In this document: in pieces, positions 1 through 7,360 of the stretch | How the letters are laid out: each line of letters opens with the position of its first letter | Position numbering within the stretch: position 1 is the first letter of the stretch | From: JBBCJM01 sp037190175 | GTDB lineage: Bacteria; Pseudomonadota; Alphaproteobacteria; Rhodobacterales; Rhodobacteraceae | Assembly: GCA_037190175.1 (NCBI GenBank) | Contig: JBBCJM010000070.1 | Location: forward strand, 1-18,971 | DNA length: 18,971 bases | Direction of reading: 5' to 3' | Program-made: the position numbers and the translations under genes | The notes under the pieces: model-generated | Databases searched by the model: none | What the model was told of the DNA's origin: nothing | The model's input: the letters and a program-made list of their open reading frames with translations, nothing else

Positions 1-61
1 CTTGGCGCTTCCCTTTTGCGCGGACGCAGACTAGGCTCGCTCAGGATTTCGGTCCAACAAT

Positions 62-66
62 GGGAG
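62..66 (+). promoter_or_regulatory. Ribosome binding site of the substrate-binding protein gene
   Basis: GGGAG lies six bases before the ATG at 73 and decides this start over the in-frame TTG at 16. In bases 1-61 I see no convincing -35/-10 pair, so the operon promoter probably lies upstream of the window. Confidence 0.6.
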
Positions 67-72
67 TTACCA

Positions 73-1257
73 ATGAAAAAACTGCTGCTCGCCTCCACGG
101 CGGCGATCCTGGCGGCCGGCGCCGTCTCGGCCGAGGACATCAAGCTGGGCATCACCCTAGGCTTCACCGGCCCGCTGGAATCGATGTCGCCCAACATGGC
201 CACCGCGGCCGAGATGGCGATGAAGGAAGTGACCGACTCGGGCAAGCTGCTCGACGGCTCCACCGTCACCGGCGTGCGCGGCGACACCGGCTGCATCGAC
301 TCGGCGCTGGCCACGGCAAGCGCCGAGCGGCTGATCACCACCGAGGGCGTGAAGGGCATCGTCGGCGGCATGTGCTCGGGCGAGACCGGGGCGCAACTCG
401 CCAACGTCGCGGTGCCGAACGGCATCGTGATGATCTCGCCCTCGGCCACCTCGCCGGGACTGTCGGACGCGCCGGACGACGGGCTGTTCTTCCGCACCTC
501 GCCGTCGGACGCCCGCCAGGGCGAGGTGATGACCGACATCATCATGGAGCGCGGCTTCAACACCGTCGCGCTGACCTACACCAACAACGACTACGGCAAG
601 GGCCTGGCCGACAGCTTTGCCGCGGCCTTCGCCGCCCGCGGCGGCACGGTGACGATCAACACCCCGCACGAGGACGGCAAGCCCGACTATTCGGCCGAGG
701 TCGCGGCGCTGGCGGCGGCCGGCGGCGACATCCTGGTGGTGGCGGGCTATTCCGACCTCGGCGGGTCGGGGATCATCCGCGCCGCGCTCGATTCGGGCGC
801 CTTCTCGACCTTCGCGCTGCCCGACGGCATGGTGGGCGACAAGATCATCGAGAACTTCGGGGCCGAGATCAACGGCTCCTTCGGGCAGAACCCGGCGGCG
901 GCCGGCCAGGGGCGCGACGCCTTCCTGGCGCTGGCGCAGGCGGCGGGCTTCGACGGCACCACCTCCTTCGCGGCCGAAAGCTATGACGCCGCGGCGCTGA
1001 TCATGCTGGCCATGGCGGCGGCGGGCTCCTCCGATCCCTCCGTCTACAAGGAGAAGGTGATGGATGTGGCCAACGCCCCCGGCGAGCCGATCTATCCCGG
1101 CGAACTGGCCAAGGCGCTGGACCTGATCGCGGCGGGCACCGACATCGACTATGTGGGCGCCACCTCGGTCGAGTTGATCGGCGGCGGCGAAAGCGCCGGC
1201 AGCTATCGCGAGATCGAGATCGCCGACGGCCAGATCAAGGAAATCGGCTATCGCTGA
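73..1257 (+). CDS. Liv/HAAT-type ABC transporter periplasmic substrate-binding protein
   Basis: This is the periplasmic receptor of an ABC importer for branched-chain or other hydrophobic/small amino acids (394 aa, usual size for the Peripla_BP_6 family). The chosen ATG has a GGGAG ribosome site six bases upstream, and translation from it gives a classical signal peptide (MKKLLLASTAAILAAG...) with a cleavage site after AVSA. An in-frame TTG at 16 would put a charged extension before it and is less likely. Two cysteines, C74 (DTGC) and C101 (GGMCSGE), match the disulfide of E. coli LivJ, and the following MISPSATSPGL segment matches the ligand-binding MISPGATNPEL loop. It is the first gene of an operon with livG, livF, livH and livM. 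The ligand cannot be read from the sequence. The downstream demethylating oxidoreductase makes an N-methylated glycine one possibility. Confidence 0.93.
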   Translation: MKKLLLASTAAILAAGAVSAEDIKLGITLGFTGPLESMSPNMATAAEMAMKEVTDSGKLLDGSTVTGVRGDTGCIDSALATASAERLITTEGVKGIVGGMCSGETGAQLANVAVPNGIVMISPSATSPGLSDAPDDGLFFRTSPSDARQGEVMTDIIMERGFNTVALTYTNNDYGKGLADSFAAAFAARGGTVTINTPHEDGKPDYSAEVAALAAAGGDILVVAGYSDLGGSGIIRAALDSGAFSTFALPDGMVGDKIIENFGAEINGSFGQNPAAAGQGRDAFLALAQAAGFDGTTSFAAESYDAAALIMLAMAAAGSSDPSVYKEKVMDVANAPGEPIYPGELAKALDLIAAGTDIDYVGATSVELIGGGESAGSYREIEIADGQIKEIGYR

Positions 1258-1280
1258 GGGCGAAAGCCTTTGACACGCGG

Positions 1281-1313
1281 CGGCGGCCCGGGCAATGAGC
1301 GTCCGGGCCGCCG
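1281..1313 (+). promoter_or_regulatory. Intercistronic GC hairpin between binding protein and livG
   Basis: An 11-bp perfect stem (CGGCGGCCCGG at 1281-1291 with CCGGGCCGCCG at 1303-1313) closes an 11-base loop. No T-run follows, so it is not a classical terminator. In binding-protein-dependent transport operons such a hairpin commonly stabilises the upstream binding-protein mRNA or causes partial termination, so that the receptor is made in excess over the ATPase and permeases. The ATG at 1295 that would extend LivG lies inside the loop, which argues against it being the start. Confidence 0.6.
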
Positions 1314-1372
1314 GCCCGCACATGACCGCGCGGGCACAACGCGCGGCGGGGGACCAACGGGAATGGGGTCGC

Positions 1373-2164
1373 ATGATCGTCGTTGACGACCTGCACATGC
1401 ATTTCGGCGGCTTTCGCGCCGTGGACGGGGCAAGCCTGGAGATCCGCGAAGGGTCGATCACCGGGCTGATCGGGCCCAACGGCGCCGGCAAGACCACGCT
1501 CTTCAACTGCATCGCCGGGCGCTATCGGCCCACCTCGGGCCGGGTGACCATGGCGGGCGAGGACATCACCGGCCTGCCGCCGCACGAGCTCTTTCACAAG
1601 GGCCTGCTGCGCACCTTCCAGATCGCGCACGAGTTCGGCTCGATGACCGTGCGCGAGAACCTGATGATGGTGCCGGGCGGGCAGTCGGGGGAAACGCTCT
1701 GGAACGCCTGGTTCCGCCGCCGCGCCGTGGCGACCGAGGAGCGCCGGCTGCGCGACCGCGCCGACGAGGTGCTGGAGTTCCTGACCATCAGCCACCTGGC
1801 CGACCAGAAGGCCAGCCAGATCTCCGGCGGGCAGAAGAAGCTGCTGGAGCTGGGCCGCACCATGATGGTCGATGCCCGGGTGGTATTCCTGGACGAGGTG
1901 GGGGCGGGGGTGAACCGCACGCTCCTGAACACCATCGCCGACGCCATCGTGCGGCTGAACAAGGAGCGCGGCTACACCTTCTGCGTGATCGAGCACGACA
2001 TGGACTTCATCGGCCGGCTCTGCGACCCGGTGATCGTGATGGCCGAGGGCAAGGTGCTGGCCGAGGGCCACCCCGACGAGGTGCGCGCCGACGAGCGGGT
2101 GATCGAGGCCTATCTGGGCCGCGGGCTGAAGAACAAGGTGAAGGCGGGCGAAGTTCATGTATGA
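1373..2164 (+). CDS. livG: Branched-chain amino acid ABC transporter ATP-binding protein LivG
   Basis: This is the cytoplasmic ATPase of the importer (263 aa from this start). It has Walker A GPNGAGKTT (about residues 34-42), signature ISGGQKK (about 150), Walker B VVFLDE (about 169-174) and an H-loop histidine in VIEHD (about 208). The C-terminal GKVLAEGHPDEV...AYLG is typical of LivG. In-frame ATGs at 1295 and 1322 would extend it, but the first lies in the loop of a strong hairpin, and the family normally begins a few residues before the HFGG motif, as here. After the Walker B glutamate the family usually has proline (DEP); this protein has valine (DEVGAGVN). The next gene overlaps its end by 8 bp, implying translational coupling. 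Confidence 0.92.
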   Translation: MIVVDDLHMHFGGFRAVDGASLEIREGSITGLIGPNGAGKTTLFNCIAGRYRPTSGRVTMAGEDITGLPPHELFHKGLLRTFQIAHEFGSMTVRENLMMVPGGQSGETLWNAWFRRRAVATEERRLRDRADEVLEFLTISHLADQKASQISGGQKKLLELGRTMMVDARVVFLDEVGAGVNRTLLNTIADAIVRLNKERGYTFCVIEHDMDFIGRLCDPVIVMAEGKVLAEGHPDEVRADERVIEAYLGRGLKNKVKAGEVHV

Positions 2165-2717
2165 CGTGAGGATCGCCCTGCAACCGGCTGTTTGGGCTAT
2201 GCTTATGGCGGCGCCTCTAGTGGTTCCCGCTTTTGCGGAATCGGTGACGCCATCGGGATTCGTCTGCCGCCAGGCCACGGAGTTCCTGGAGTTCTGCGCC
2301 GAGACGCAGGGCGACGACCATCGCGGCTGGCGCTACGGCAATATCGAGGCCGCCATCTGGTGGTATCCGCCGAACCCGGACATCGTCGCCTCGATCGCGA
2401 CCAAGCCCCTCGACCGCCCATTGAAGCGGGACGAGGCGCTTGAACAGGTTCTGGCCATACCCTCGCGATACGAACTCGAGCTTGGCGGCAAGATCGAATC
2501 TTATGAAGATCATGTAATCGGCTGGCCCGCCGAGACTGTCGTCTACGCCGCGACGGACCGCGGACTGCCGCGTGTCTACATGGTCACGATCTTCCAACTG
2601 AACGATACGCTGATACGGATCGGATCCATCGGGGCGGGGCCTGACCTGTCCCCCGAACATCGGCAGGCGCACGCCGCATTCCTCTGGGCGATCCGTTTCA
2701 GCGAAAAGGCGGACTGA
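2157..2717 (+). CDS. Predicted exported protein of unknown function within the liv operon
   Basis: This encodes a 186-aa protein I do not recognise. The N terminus is a likely signal peptide (hydrophobic VWAMLMAAPLVVP, cleavage after AFA), so the product is probably periplasmic. The mature part has two cysteines near the start (FVC...EFC), a WWYPPNP segment and an acidic/aromatic C-terminal half. It overlaps livG by 8 bp, and its stop overlaps the next start (TGATG), so it is translated as part of the operon. A GTG at 2166 is an alternative start giving a shorter n-region. Its base composition stands out: bases 2461-2520 are 29/60 G+C, while 3001-3060 in the next gene are 51/60. That suggests acquisition from elsewhere. 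It could be an accessory lipid/ligand-handling protein or unrelated cargo; no function is claimed. Confidence 0.75.
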   Translation: MYDVRIALQPAVWAMLMAAPLVVPAFAESVTPSGFVCRQATEFLEFCAETQGDDHRGWRYGNIEAAIWWYPPNPDIVASIATKPLDRPLKRDEALEQVLAIPSRYELELGGKIESYEDHVIGWPAETVVYAATDRGLPRVYMVTIFQLNDTLIRIGSIGAGPDLSPEHRQAHAAFLWAIRFSEKAD

Positions 2718-2746
2718 TGGCCGAACCCTTCCTCATCGGCAGGAAC
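2717..2746 (+). repeat. Partial copy of the livF 5' end (copy 1)
   Basis: These 30 bases encode (M)AEPFLIGRNM and match 3505-3534 inside livF at 25 of 30 positions. Because EPFLIGENM forms the first strand of the LivF ABC domain, the copy at 3505 is the functional one and this one appears to be a remnant carried at the head of an unrelated gene. Confidence 0.6.
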
Positions 2747-3472
2747 ATGGCCGTCCGCTCCGGGCTGGCCCTGTCGCTCGCCCTCCTGCCGGCCGCCCCC
2801 TCGCAGGCGCAGGAGGTGGAGCTTTACGCCCGCTGCACGCTGGGCGAGACCGCCTACGAACTCGGCCAGCGGCGCGATGCCTTCGACACCCCGGTGGCGC
2901 GGCGGGCGGAGGGGGGCGGGTGGACCGACCTGACCCTGCCCCGCTACGGCTGGCTGATGCACAGCCCCGAGGTGGCCGCGCATTGGCAAGACGGCGGCCG
3001 GACCCTGGCCGTGGCCTGTCGCCCCGGCGCCCCCGGCCCCGCCGAGGCCCGCTTCGCCTGGCTGGAGAACGGGCTGGACGGTACCAAATCCGGCAATGGC
3101 GAGGCGTCGTGCCAGGTGCTGCGCGAACATTCCGCCACCTCGACCCTGATCGGCGGCGAGCGTGGCGGGCCGGCCGGCGACACGATGCTGGGCCGTTGCG
3201 ACCTGGGCGGGCTGCGGCTGGTTTTCTCCACCGATGCCGCGGCCGACTATCTCCAGTACTGGCAGCGGGGGGACGAGGCCGGGCAGGCCGTCTCGCTGGT
3301 CAATTACGTCGCCCGCAGCGACCGGCGGCGCGGCTTTGCCTTCGACGACGGGCTGGGGCTCTATCTGGTGGGCCATTCGGCGGAAGGCGAGGCCGCGGCG
3401 GCCTTCGTGCTGATCGGCGGGACGACGCTGGGCAGCGGCCAGGCCCGCGGAACCTGCGAGGTGCTGGAATGA
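2717..3472 (+). CDS. Predicted exported protein of unknown function with a LivF-like N-terminal scar
   Basis: This is a 251-aa protein of unrecognised family, with about five cysteines (ARC, ACR, SCQ, RCD, TCEV) and a predicted signal peptide (LALSLALLPAAPSQA before QEVEL), so probably periplasmic. Its ATG overlaps the preceding stop (TGATG), and AAGG lies about seven bases upstream, supporting the start at 2717. An internal ATG at 2747 would give a neater signal peptide (MAVRSGLALS...) but has only a close AGGA. The first eleven residues MAEPFLIGRNM match LivF residues PEPFLIGENM, and the DNA agrees at 25 of 30 positions (2717-2746 against 3505-3534). The start of this gene therefore seems to derive from a former livF start. 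It ends 4 bp inside livF. Function is unknown. Confidence 0.78.
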   Translation: MAEPFLIGRNMAVRSGLALSLALLPAAPSQAQEVELYARCTLGETAYELGQRRDAFDTPVARRAEGGGWTDLTLPRYGWLMHSPEVAAHWQDGGRTLAVACRPGAPGPAEARFAWLENGLDGTKSGNGEASCQVLREHSATSTLIGGERGGPAGDTMLGRCDLGGLRLVFSTDAAADYLQYWQRGDEAGQAVSLVNYVARSDRRRGFAFDDGLGLYLVGHSAEGEAAAAFVLIGGTTLGSGQARGTCEVLE

Positions 3473-4212
3473 CCGACCCGGCGCGCGCAGCCACCGCCCC
3501 GCAGCCCGAGCCCTTCCTGATCGGCGAGAACATGACCGGCGGCTATGGCGCGGCCGACATCCTGCACGGCTGCACCATCGCGGTGGAGCCCGGCCAGATC
3601 GCGGTGATCGTGGGGCCGAACGGGGCCGGCAAGTCCACCGCGATGAAGGCGGTGTTCGGGATGCTGCGGCTGCGGGGCGGGCAGGTGCGGCTGAAGGGCG
3701 AGGACATCACCACGCTGTCGCCGCAGGCCCGGGTGGCCAAGGGCATGGCCTTCGTGCCGCAGACCCAGAACATCTTCACCTCGATGACGGTGGAGGAAAA
3801 CCTGGAGATGGGCGCCTTCCTGCGCCGCGACGACATCGGCGAGACCATGGAGCAGGTCTATCACCTGTTCCCCGTGCTGCGCGAGAAGCGCCGCCAGCCG
3901 GCCGGCGAGCTTTCGGGCGGGCAGCGCCAGCAGGTGGCGGTGGGCCGGGCGCTGATGACAAGGCCGCAGGTGCTGATGCTGGACGAGCCGACCGCCGGCG
4001 TCAGCCCCATCGTGATGGACGAGCTTTTCGACCGCATCATCGAGATCGCCCGCACCGGCATCTCGATCCTGATGGTGGAGCAGAACGCCCGGCAGGCGCT
4101 GGAGATCGCCGACCGCGGCTATGTGCTGGTGCAGGGGACCAACCGCTATACCGACACCGGGCAGGCGCTCTTGGCCGACCCGGACGTGCGCCGCTCGTTC
4201 CTGGGGGGGTGA
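3469..4212 (+). CDS. livF: Branched-chain amino acid ABC transporter ATP-binding protein LivF
   Basis: This is the second cytoplasmic ATPase of the importer, 247 aa. It has Walker A GPNGAGKST (residues 49-57), Q-loop FVPQTQNIF, signature ELSGGQRQQ (about 147-155) and Walker B VLMLDEPTAG (about 168-177). MVEQNARQAL has the glutamine that LivF proteins normally carry at the H-loop position. The ATG overlaps the preceding stop by four bases (ATGA). It gives a 12-residue extension (TDPARAATAPQP) before the conserved EPFLIGENMTGGYGAADIL; starting at the internal ATG 3532 would cut off the first strand of the fold. The extension, together with the duplicated EPFLIG motif at 2717, suggests the original start was displaced when the upstream gene was inserted. 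Confidence 0.94.
   Translation: MTDPARAATAPQPEPFLIGENMTGGYGAADILHGCTIAVEPGQIAVIVGPNGAGKSTAMKAVFGMLRLRGGQVRLKGEDITTLSPQARVAKGMAFVPQTQNIFTSMTVEENLEMGAFLRRDDIGETMEQVYHLFPVLREKRRQPAGELSGGQRQQVAVGRALMTRPQVLMLDEPTAGVSPIVMDELFDRIIEIARTGISILMVEQNARQALEIADRGYVLVQGTNRYTDTGQALLADPDVRRSFLGG
3505..3534 (+). repeat. livF 5' segment duplicated upstream (copy 2)
   Basis: This is the intact copy of the 30-base segment also found at 2717-2746, in frame within livF and coding PEPFLIGENM. Confidence 0.6.
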
Positions 4213-4252
4213 GGGTGCGACTGGCCGAACTCCCGTGCGAAAGGGTCGACTG

Positions 4253-4648
4253 ATGCGCTTTCCCTTCTGGCTCGCCCCCGCCCTTGCCGCCCTCGCCGCT
4301 CCGGCCGCGGCCGCGCCCGAGGTGGCCGGCGCCTGGCAATGCAGCTTCACCCGGCAATGCGAGCTGGAGGACGGCTGCGCCGCCCCCAGGACCAACGACG
4401 ACTTCGGCCTGACCGCCGGCGCGGCCGAGGCGGTGCTGGACCCGGGGGGCGGGGCGATCCCGCTGCGCCACATCGCCGGGGGCGGCGACAATTCCGCCTA
4501 TGCCGGCGAGATGGAGGAGGGGGTGGTGCTGTCGATCCTGATCCAGACCGCCGAGGACGGCGGCGCGACCTTTGCCATCAGCATGATGGAACTGGGAATG
4601 GACGCCGCCGGGGGCCGGTTCGGCATCGGAACCTGCGCCCGCCCATGA
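4253..4648 (+). CDS. Small predicted periplasmic cysteine protein, paralogue 1
   Basis: This is a 131-aa protein of unknown family. A signal peptide (MRFPFWLAPALAALAAPAAA, cleavage near AAA-APE) indicates export. The mature protein carries C30, C36 and C42 in a Cx5Cx5C pattern after GAWQ, and a fourth cysteine, C128, in GTC close to the end, so two disulfides are plausible. The protein encoded immediately downstream has the same cysteine spacing and a matching core (LT-G, a short I-hydrophobic strand, YAGE/YLAG, TFAISMMELG/SFVIAAHEKL, GTC), so the two are diverged tandem duplicates. The gene starts 40 bp after livF with AAGGG upstream and ends in an ATGA overlap with its paralogue. Its place in the operon suggests a periplasmic accessory role, which is inference only. 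Confidence 0.78.
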   Translation: MRFPFWLAPALAALAAPAAAAPEVAGAWQCSFTRQCELEDGCAAPRTNDDFGLTAGAAEAVLDPGGGAIPLRHIAGGGDNSAYAGEMEEGVVLSILIQTAEDGGATFAISMMELGMDAAGGRFGIGTCARP

Positions 4649-5031
4649 TCGCCCTCCGCGCCCTCCTGCTGCTGCCGCTGATCGCCACGCCGGCGCCGGC
4701 CGAGATCCCGCCCGGGACGCTCGACTGCCGGGCCGGGCAGACCTGCATCACCTCGGGCCGGTGCAGCCCGGCCCCCGCGGATGCGCCGGCGCTGGTCCTG
4801 ACCCTGGGCGAGGACTTGGCCGAGTTCCGGTCGGGGGACGAGGCGATCGCCTTTCGCCGCGTCGGCGGGGTCGGCACGGCGCAGACCTATCTGGCCGGGC
4901 CCTGGCGCGGCTCCATCGTGCTGTTCACCATCGAGGCCGACCTGAGCTTCGTCATCGCCGCGCACGAGAAGCTGGAGGCGGGCCTGTCCGCCACCGCCGG
5001 CACCGGCACCTGCACCCGGAGGAGCGGATGA
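4645..5031 (+). CDS. Small predicted periplasmic cysteine protein, paralogue 2
   Basis: This is a 128-aa exported protein of unknown family: signal peptide MIALRALLLLPLIATPAPA, cleavage before EIPP. It carries the same Cx5Cx5C motif as its upstream neighbour (C28, C34, C40) and a C-terminal GTC (C123). Between these the two align in order with modest identity (LTLGED, AIAFRRVGG, TYLAGPWRGSIVLFTIEADLSFVIA). The start overlaps the preceding stop (ATGA), and the stop overlaps the livH start at 5028, so both paralogues are made together with the permeases. No catalytic motif is visible. A small disulfide-stabilised beta protein that binds or protects a periplasmic component is conceivable, but nothing in the sequence demonstrates it. 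Confidence 0.77.
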   Translation: MIALRALLLLPLIATPAPAEIPPGTLDCRAGQTCITSGRCSPAPADAPALVLTLGEDLAEFRSGDEAIAFRRVGGVGTAQTYLAGPWRGSIVLFTIEADLSFVIAAHEKLEAGLSATAGTGTCTRRSG

Positions 5032-6041
5032 TGGATCTGCTGAACGCCATCGTGGCCCTGCTGAACTTCGTGGTGATCCCCGCCACCGCCTATGGCGCGC
5101 AGCTGGCGCTGGGGGCGCTGGGGGTCACGCTGGTCTACGGGGTGCTGCGGTTCTCCAACTTCGCGCATGGCGACACCATGGCCTTCGGCACCATGTGCGC
5201 GATCCTGGCCACCTGGGCGCTGCAGGGGGCGGGGATCACCGGGGGCATCCTGCCCACCGCGCTTCTGGCCCTGCCCGTGGCCATCGCCGCGACCGCGGTC
5301 TTCGTGCTGGGCACCGACCGGCTGGTCTACCGCTTCTACCGCAGGCAGCGGGCGGCGCCGGCCATCATCGTCATCGTCTCGCTGGGCGTCATGTTCGTGA
5401 TGAACGGCATCGTGCGGCTGGTGATCGGGGTGGACGACATCCTGTTCGCCGACGGCACCCGGTTCCTGATCACCGCCGCGGGTTTCCGCGCCGCCACCGG
5501 GCTGGCCGAGCCGCTGGCGCTGCGGGTGACGCAGGTGCTGACCGTGGCGGTGGCGGTCATCGTGGTGGCCTGGCTGTTCTGGTTCCTGAACCACACCCGC
5601 ACCGGCAAGTCGATGCGGGCCTTTTCCGACAACGAGGACCTGGCGCTGTTGTCCGGGATCAACCCCGACCGGGTGGTGGCGGTGACCTGGATCATCACCG
5701 CCGGATTGGCCACCATCGCGGGCGTGCTCTATGGGCTGGACAAGTCCTTCAAGGCCTTCACCTATTTCCAGCTGCTGCTGCCGATCTTCGCCTCGGCCAT
5801 CGTGGGCGGGCTGGGCTCGCCGCTGGGGGCCATCGCCGGGGGCTTCATCATCGCCTTCTCCGAGGTCACGGTGACCTATGCCTGGAAGAAGGTGGCCACC
5901 TATGTGCTGCCCGACAGCCTGGCGCCGGCCGGGCTGCTGCAGCTCCTCGGCACCGACTACAAGTTCGCGGTCAGCTTCGCGATCCTGGTGATCGTGCTGC
6001 TCTTCATGCCCTCGGGCATCTTCAAGGGGAAATCGGTATGA
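5028..6041 (+). CDS. livH: Branched-chain amino acid ABC transporter permease LivH
   Basis: This is the first inner-membrane permease of the importer, 337 aa, with about eight hydrophobic segments. Family hallmarks are the N-terminal GALGVTLVYGVLRFSNFAHGDTMA and the cytoplasmic ATPase-contacting loop HTRTGKSMRAFSDNEDLALLSGIN (read as two pieces). The late glycine-rich segment FASAIVGGLGSPLGAIAGG is also typical. Two consecutive ATGs (5028 and 5031) follow a strong GGAGGAG site; either may be used. The first overlaps the previous stop by four bases. It ends in an ATGA overlap with livM. It probably forms a heterodimeric channel with LivM. Confidence 0.94.
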   Translation: MMDLLNAIVALLNFVVIPATAYGAQLALGALGVTLVYGVLRFSNFAHGDTMAFGTMCAILATWALQGAGITGGILPTALLALPVAIAATAVFVLGTDRLVYRFYRRQRAAPAIIVIVSLGVMFVMNGIVRLVIGVDDILFADGTRFLITAAGFRAATGLAEPLALRVTQVLTVAVAVIVVAWLFWFLNHTRTGKSMRAFSDNEDLALLSGINPDRVVAVTWIITAGLATIAGVLYGLDKSFKAFTYFQLLLPIFASAIVGGLGSPLGAIAGGFIIAFSEVTVTYAWKKVATYVLPDSLAPAGLLQLLGTDYKFAVSFAILVIVLLFMPSGIFKGKSV

Positions 6042-7357
6042 GCCCCCTTCTTCGGAATAGCCGCCTGCGCACGCCGCTGCTCTTCGCCGCCGTGGCCGGG
6101 CTCTTCGTGCTGACCGGGTTCTTCCAGAGCTGGAACGTGGCGCTGGTGATCCTGAACATGGCGCTGATCTCGGCGATCATGGCGCTGGGGGTCAACATCC
6201 AGTGGGGCTATGCCGGGCTCTTCAACGTGGGCGTCATGGGCTTCGTGGCGCTGGGGGGGCTCGCCGTGGTGCTGGTCTCCAACGCCCCGGTGGTGGACGC
6301 CTGGGCCGCGGGCGGGCCGCGGATCCTGCTGGCGCTGCTCCTGGGCGCCGCGACCGTGGTGCTGGCGGTGCTGGTGCGGGCGCGGATGGAGCCGGGGCGC
6401 GCGCGGTCGGCGGCGCTGATCGTGGTGCTGGTGGGGGGCTTCTTCCTCTACCGCGCCGTCTTCGACCCCGCCGTGGTGGCAGTCGAGGCGGTCCGGCCCG
6501 CCAATGCGGGCTTCCTGGGCGGGCTCGGCCTGCATCCGCTGCTGGCCTGGCCGGCCGGGGGGCTGCTGGCCGCCGGCGCGGCCTGGCTGATCGGCAAGAC
6601 CGCGCTGGGGCTCAGGTCGGACTACCTCGCCATCGCCACGCTGGGGATCGCCGAGATCGTCATCGCCGTCCTGAAGAACGAGGACTGGCTGACCCGCGGG
6701 GTCAAGAACGTGATCTCCCTGCCCCGCCCGGTGCCCTACGAGATCAACCTGCAGCGCGACCCGGCGTTCCTGGAATGGGTGCGCGGCTGGGGCTTCGACC
6801 CCATCACCGCCTCCTCGATCATGGTCAAGCTGATGTATGCCGGGCTGTTCCTGGCGGTGCTGCTGATCGTGGTCTGGCTTTCCGAGGCGGCGCTGAGGTC
6901 GCCCTGGGGCCGGATGATGCGCGCCATCCGCGACAACGAGGTCGCGGCCGAGGCGATGGGCAAGGACGTGACCCGCCGGCATTTGCAGGTCTTCGTGCTG
7001 GGCTCGGCGGTGCTGGGGATCGCCGGGGCGATGATGACCACGCTGGACGGGCAGCTGACCCCGGGGTCGTACCAGCCCCTGCGCTTCACCTTCCTGGTCT
7101 GGGTGATGGTGATCGTGGGCGGATCGGGCAACAACTGGGGCGCGGTGCTGGGGGGGTTCCTCATCTGGTGGCTCTGGGTGATGGTGGAGCCCATCGGGCT
7201 GACGATGACCTCGTGGATCGGCTCGGGCCTGCCCGACGGCTCCTGGCTGAAGGGCCGGCTCACGGATGCCGCGGCGCATATGCGGCTCCTGACCATGGGG
7301 GTGATCCTGCTGGTGGTGCTGCGCTTCTCGCCCCGCGGGCTGGTGCCGGAGCGGTAG
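6038..7357 (+). CDS. livM: Branched-chain amino acid ABC transporter permease LivM
   Basis: This is the second inner-membrane permease, 439 aa, longer than LivH as usual for the family. The N-terminal block NIQWGYAGLFNVGVMGFVALG, the segment GLRSDYLAIATLGIAEIV and the cytoplasmic loop SPWGRMMRAIRDNEVAAEAMG are LivM hallmarks. The C-terminal GGSGNNWGAVLGG and FSPRGLVPER are also typical. About ten hydrophobic segments are visible, including an extra pair around residues 90-150 rich in alanine and valine. It overlaps livH by 4 bp (ATGA) and is the last gene of the unbroken operon. Its TAG stop sits 3 bp before a nested inverted-repeat element that may end or stabilise the transcript. Confidence 0.94.
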   Translation: MSPLLRNSRLRTPLLFAAVAGLFVLTGFFQSWNVALVILNMALISAIMALGVNIQWGYAGLFNVGVMGFVALGGLAVVLVSNAPVVDAWAAGGPRILLALLLGAATVVLAVLVRARMEPGRARSAALIVVLVGGFFLYRAVFDPAVVAVEAVRPANAGFLGGLGLHPLLAWPAGGLLAAGAAWLIGKTALGLRSDYLAIATLGIAEIVIAVLKNEDWLTRGVKNVISLPRPVPYEINLQRDPAFLEWVRGWGFDPITASSIMVKLMYAGLFLAVLLIVVWLSEAALRSPWGRMMRAIRDNEVAAEAMGKDVTRRHLQVFVLGSAVLGIAGAMMTTLDGQLTPGSYQPLRFTFLVWVMVIVGGSGNNWGAVLGGFLIWWLWVMVEPIGLTMTSWIGSGLPDGSWLKGRLTDAAAHMRLLTMGVILLVVLRFSPRGLVPER

Positions 7358-7360
7358 CGG

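Noticed and set aside
1295..1372. N-terminal extension of LivG from the ATG at 1295
   Set aside because: The ATG lies in the loop of a strong hairpin, and the extension is arginine/alanine-rich and unlike the family.
73..7357. Urea transporter (urtABCDE) interpretation of the ABC operon
   Set aside because: Urt operons normally run receptor, permeases, then ATPases and sit by urease genes; here the ATPases come first and no urease is present.
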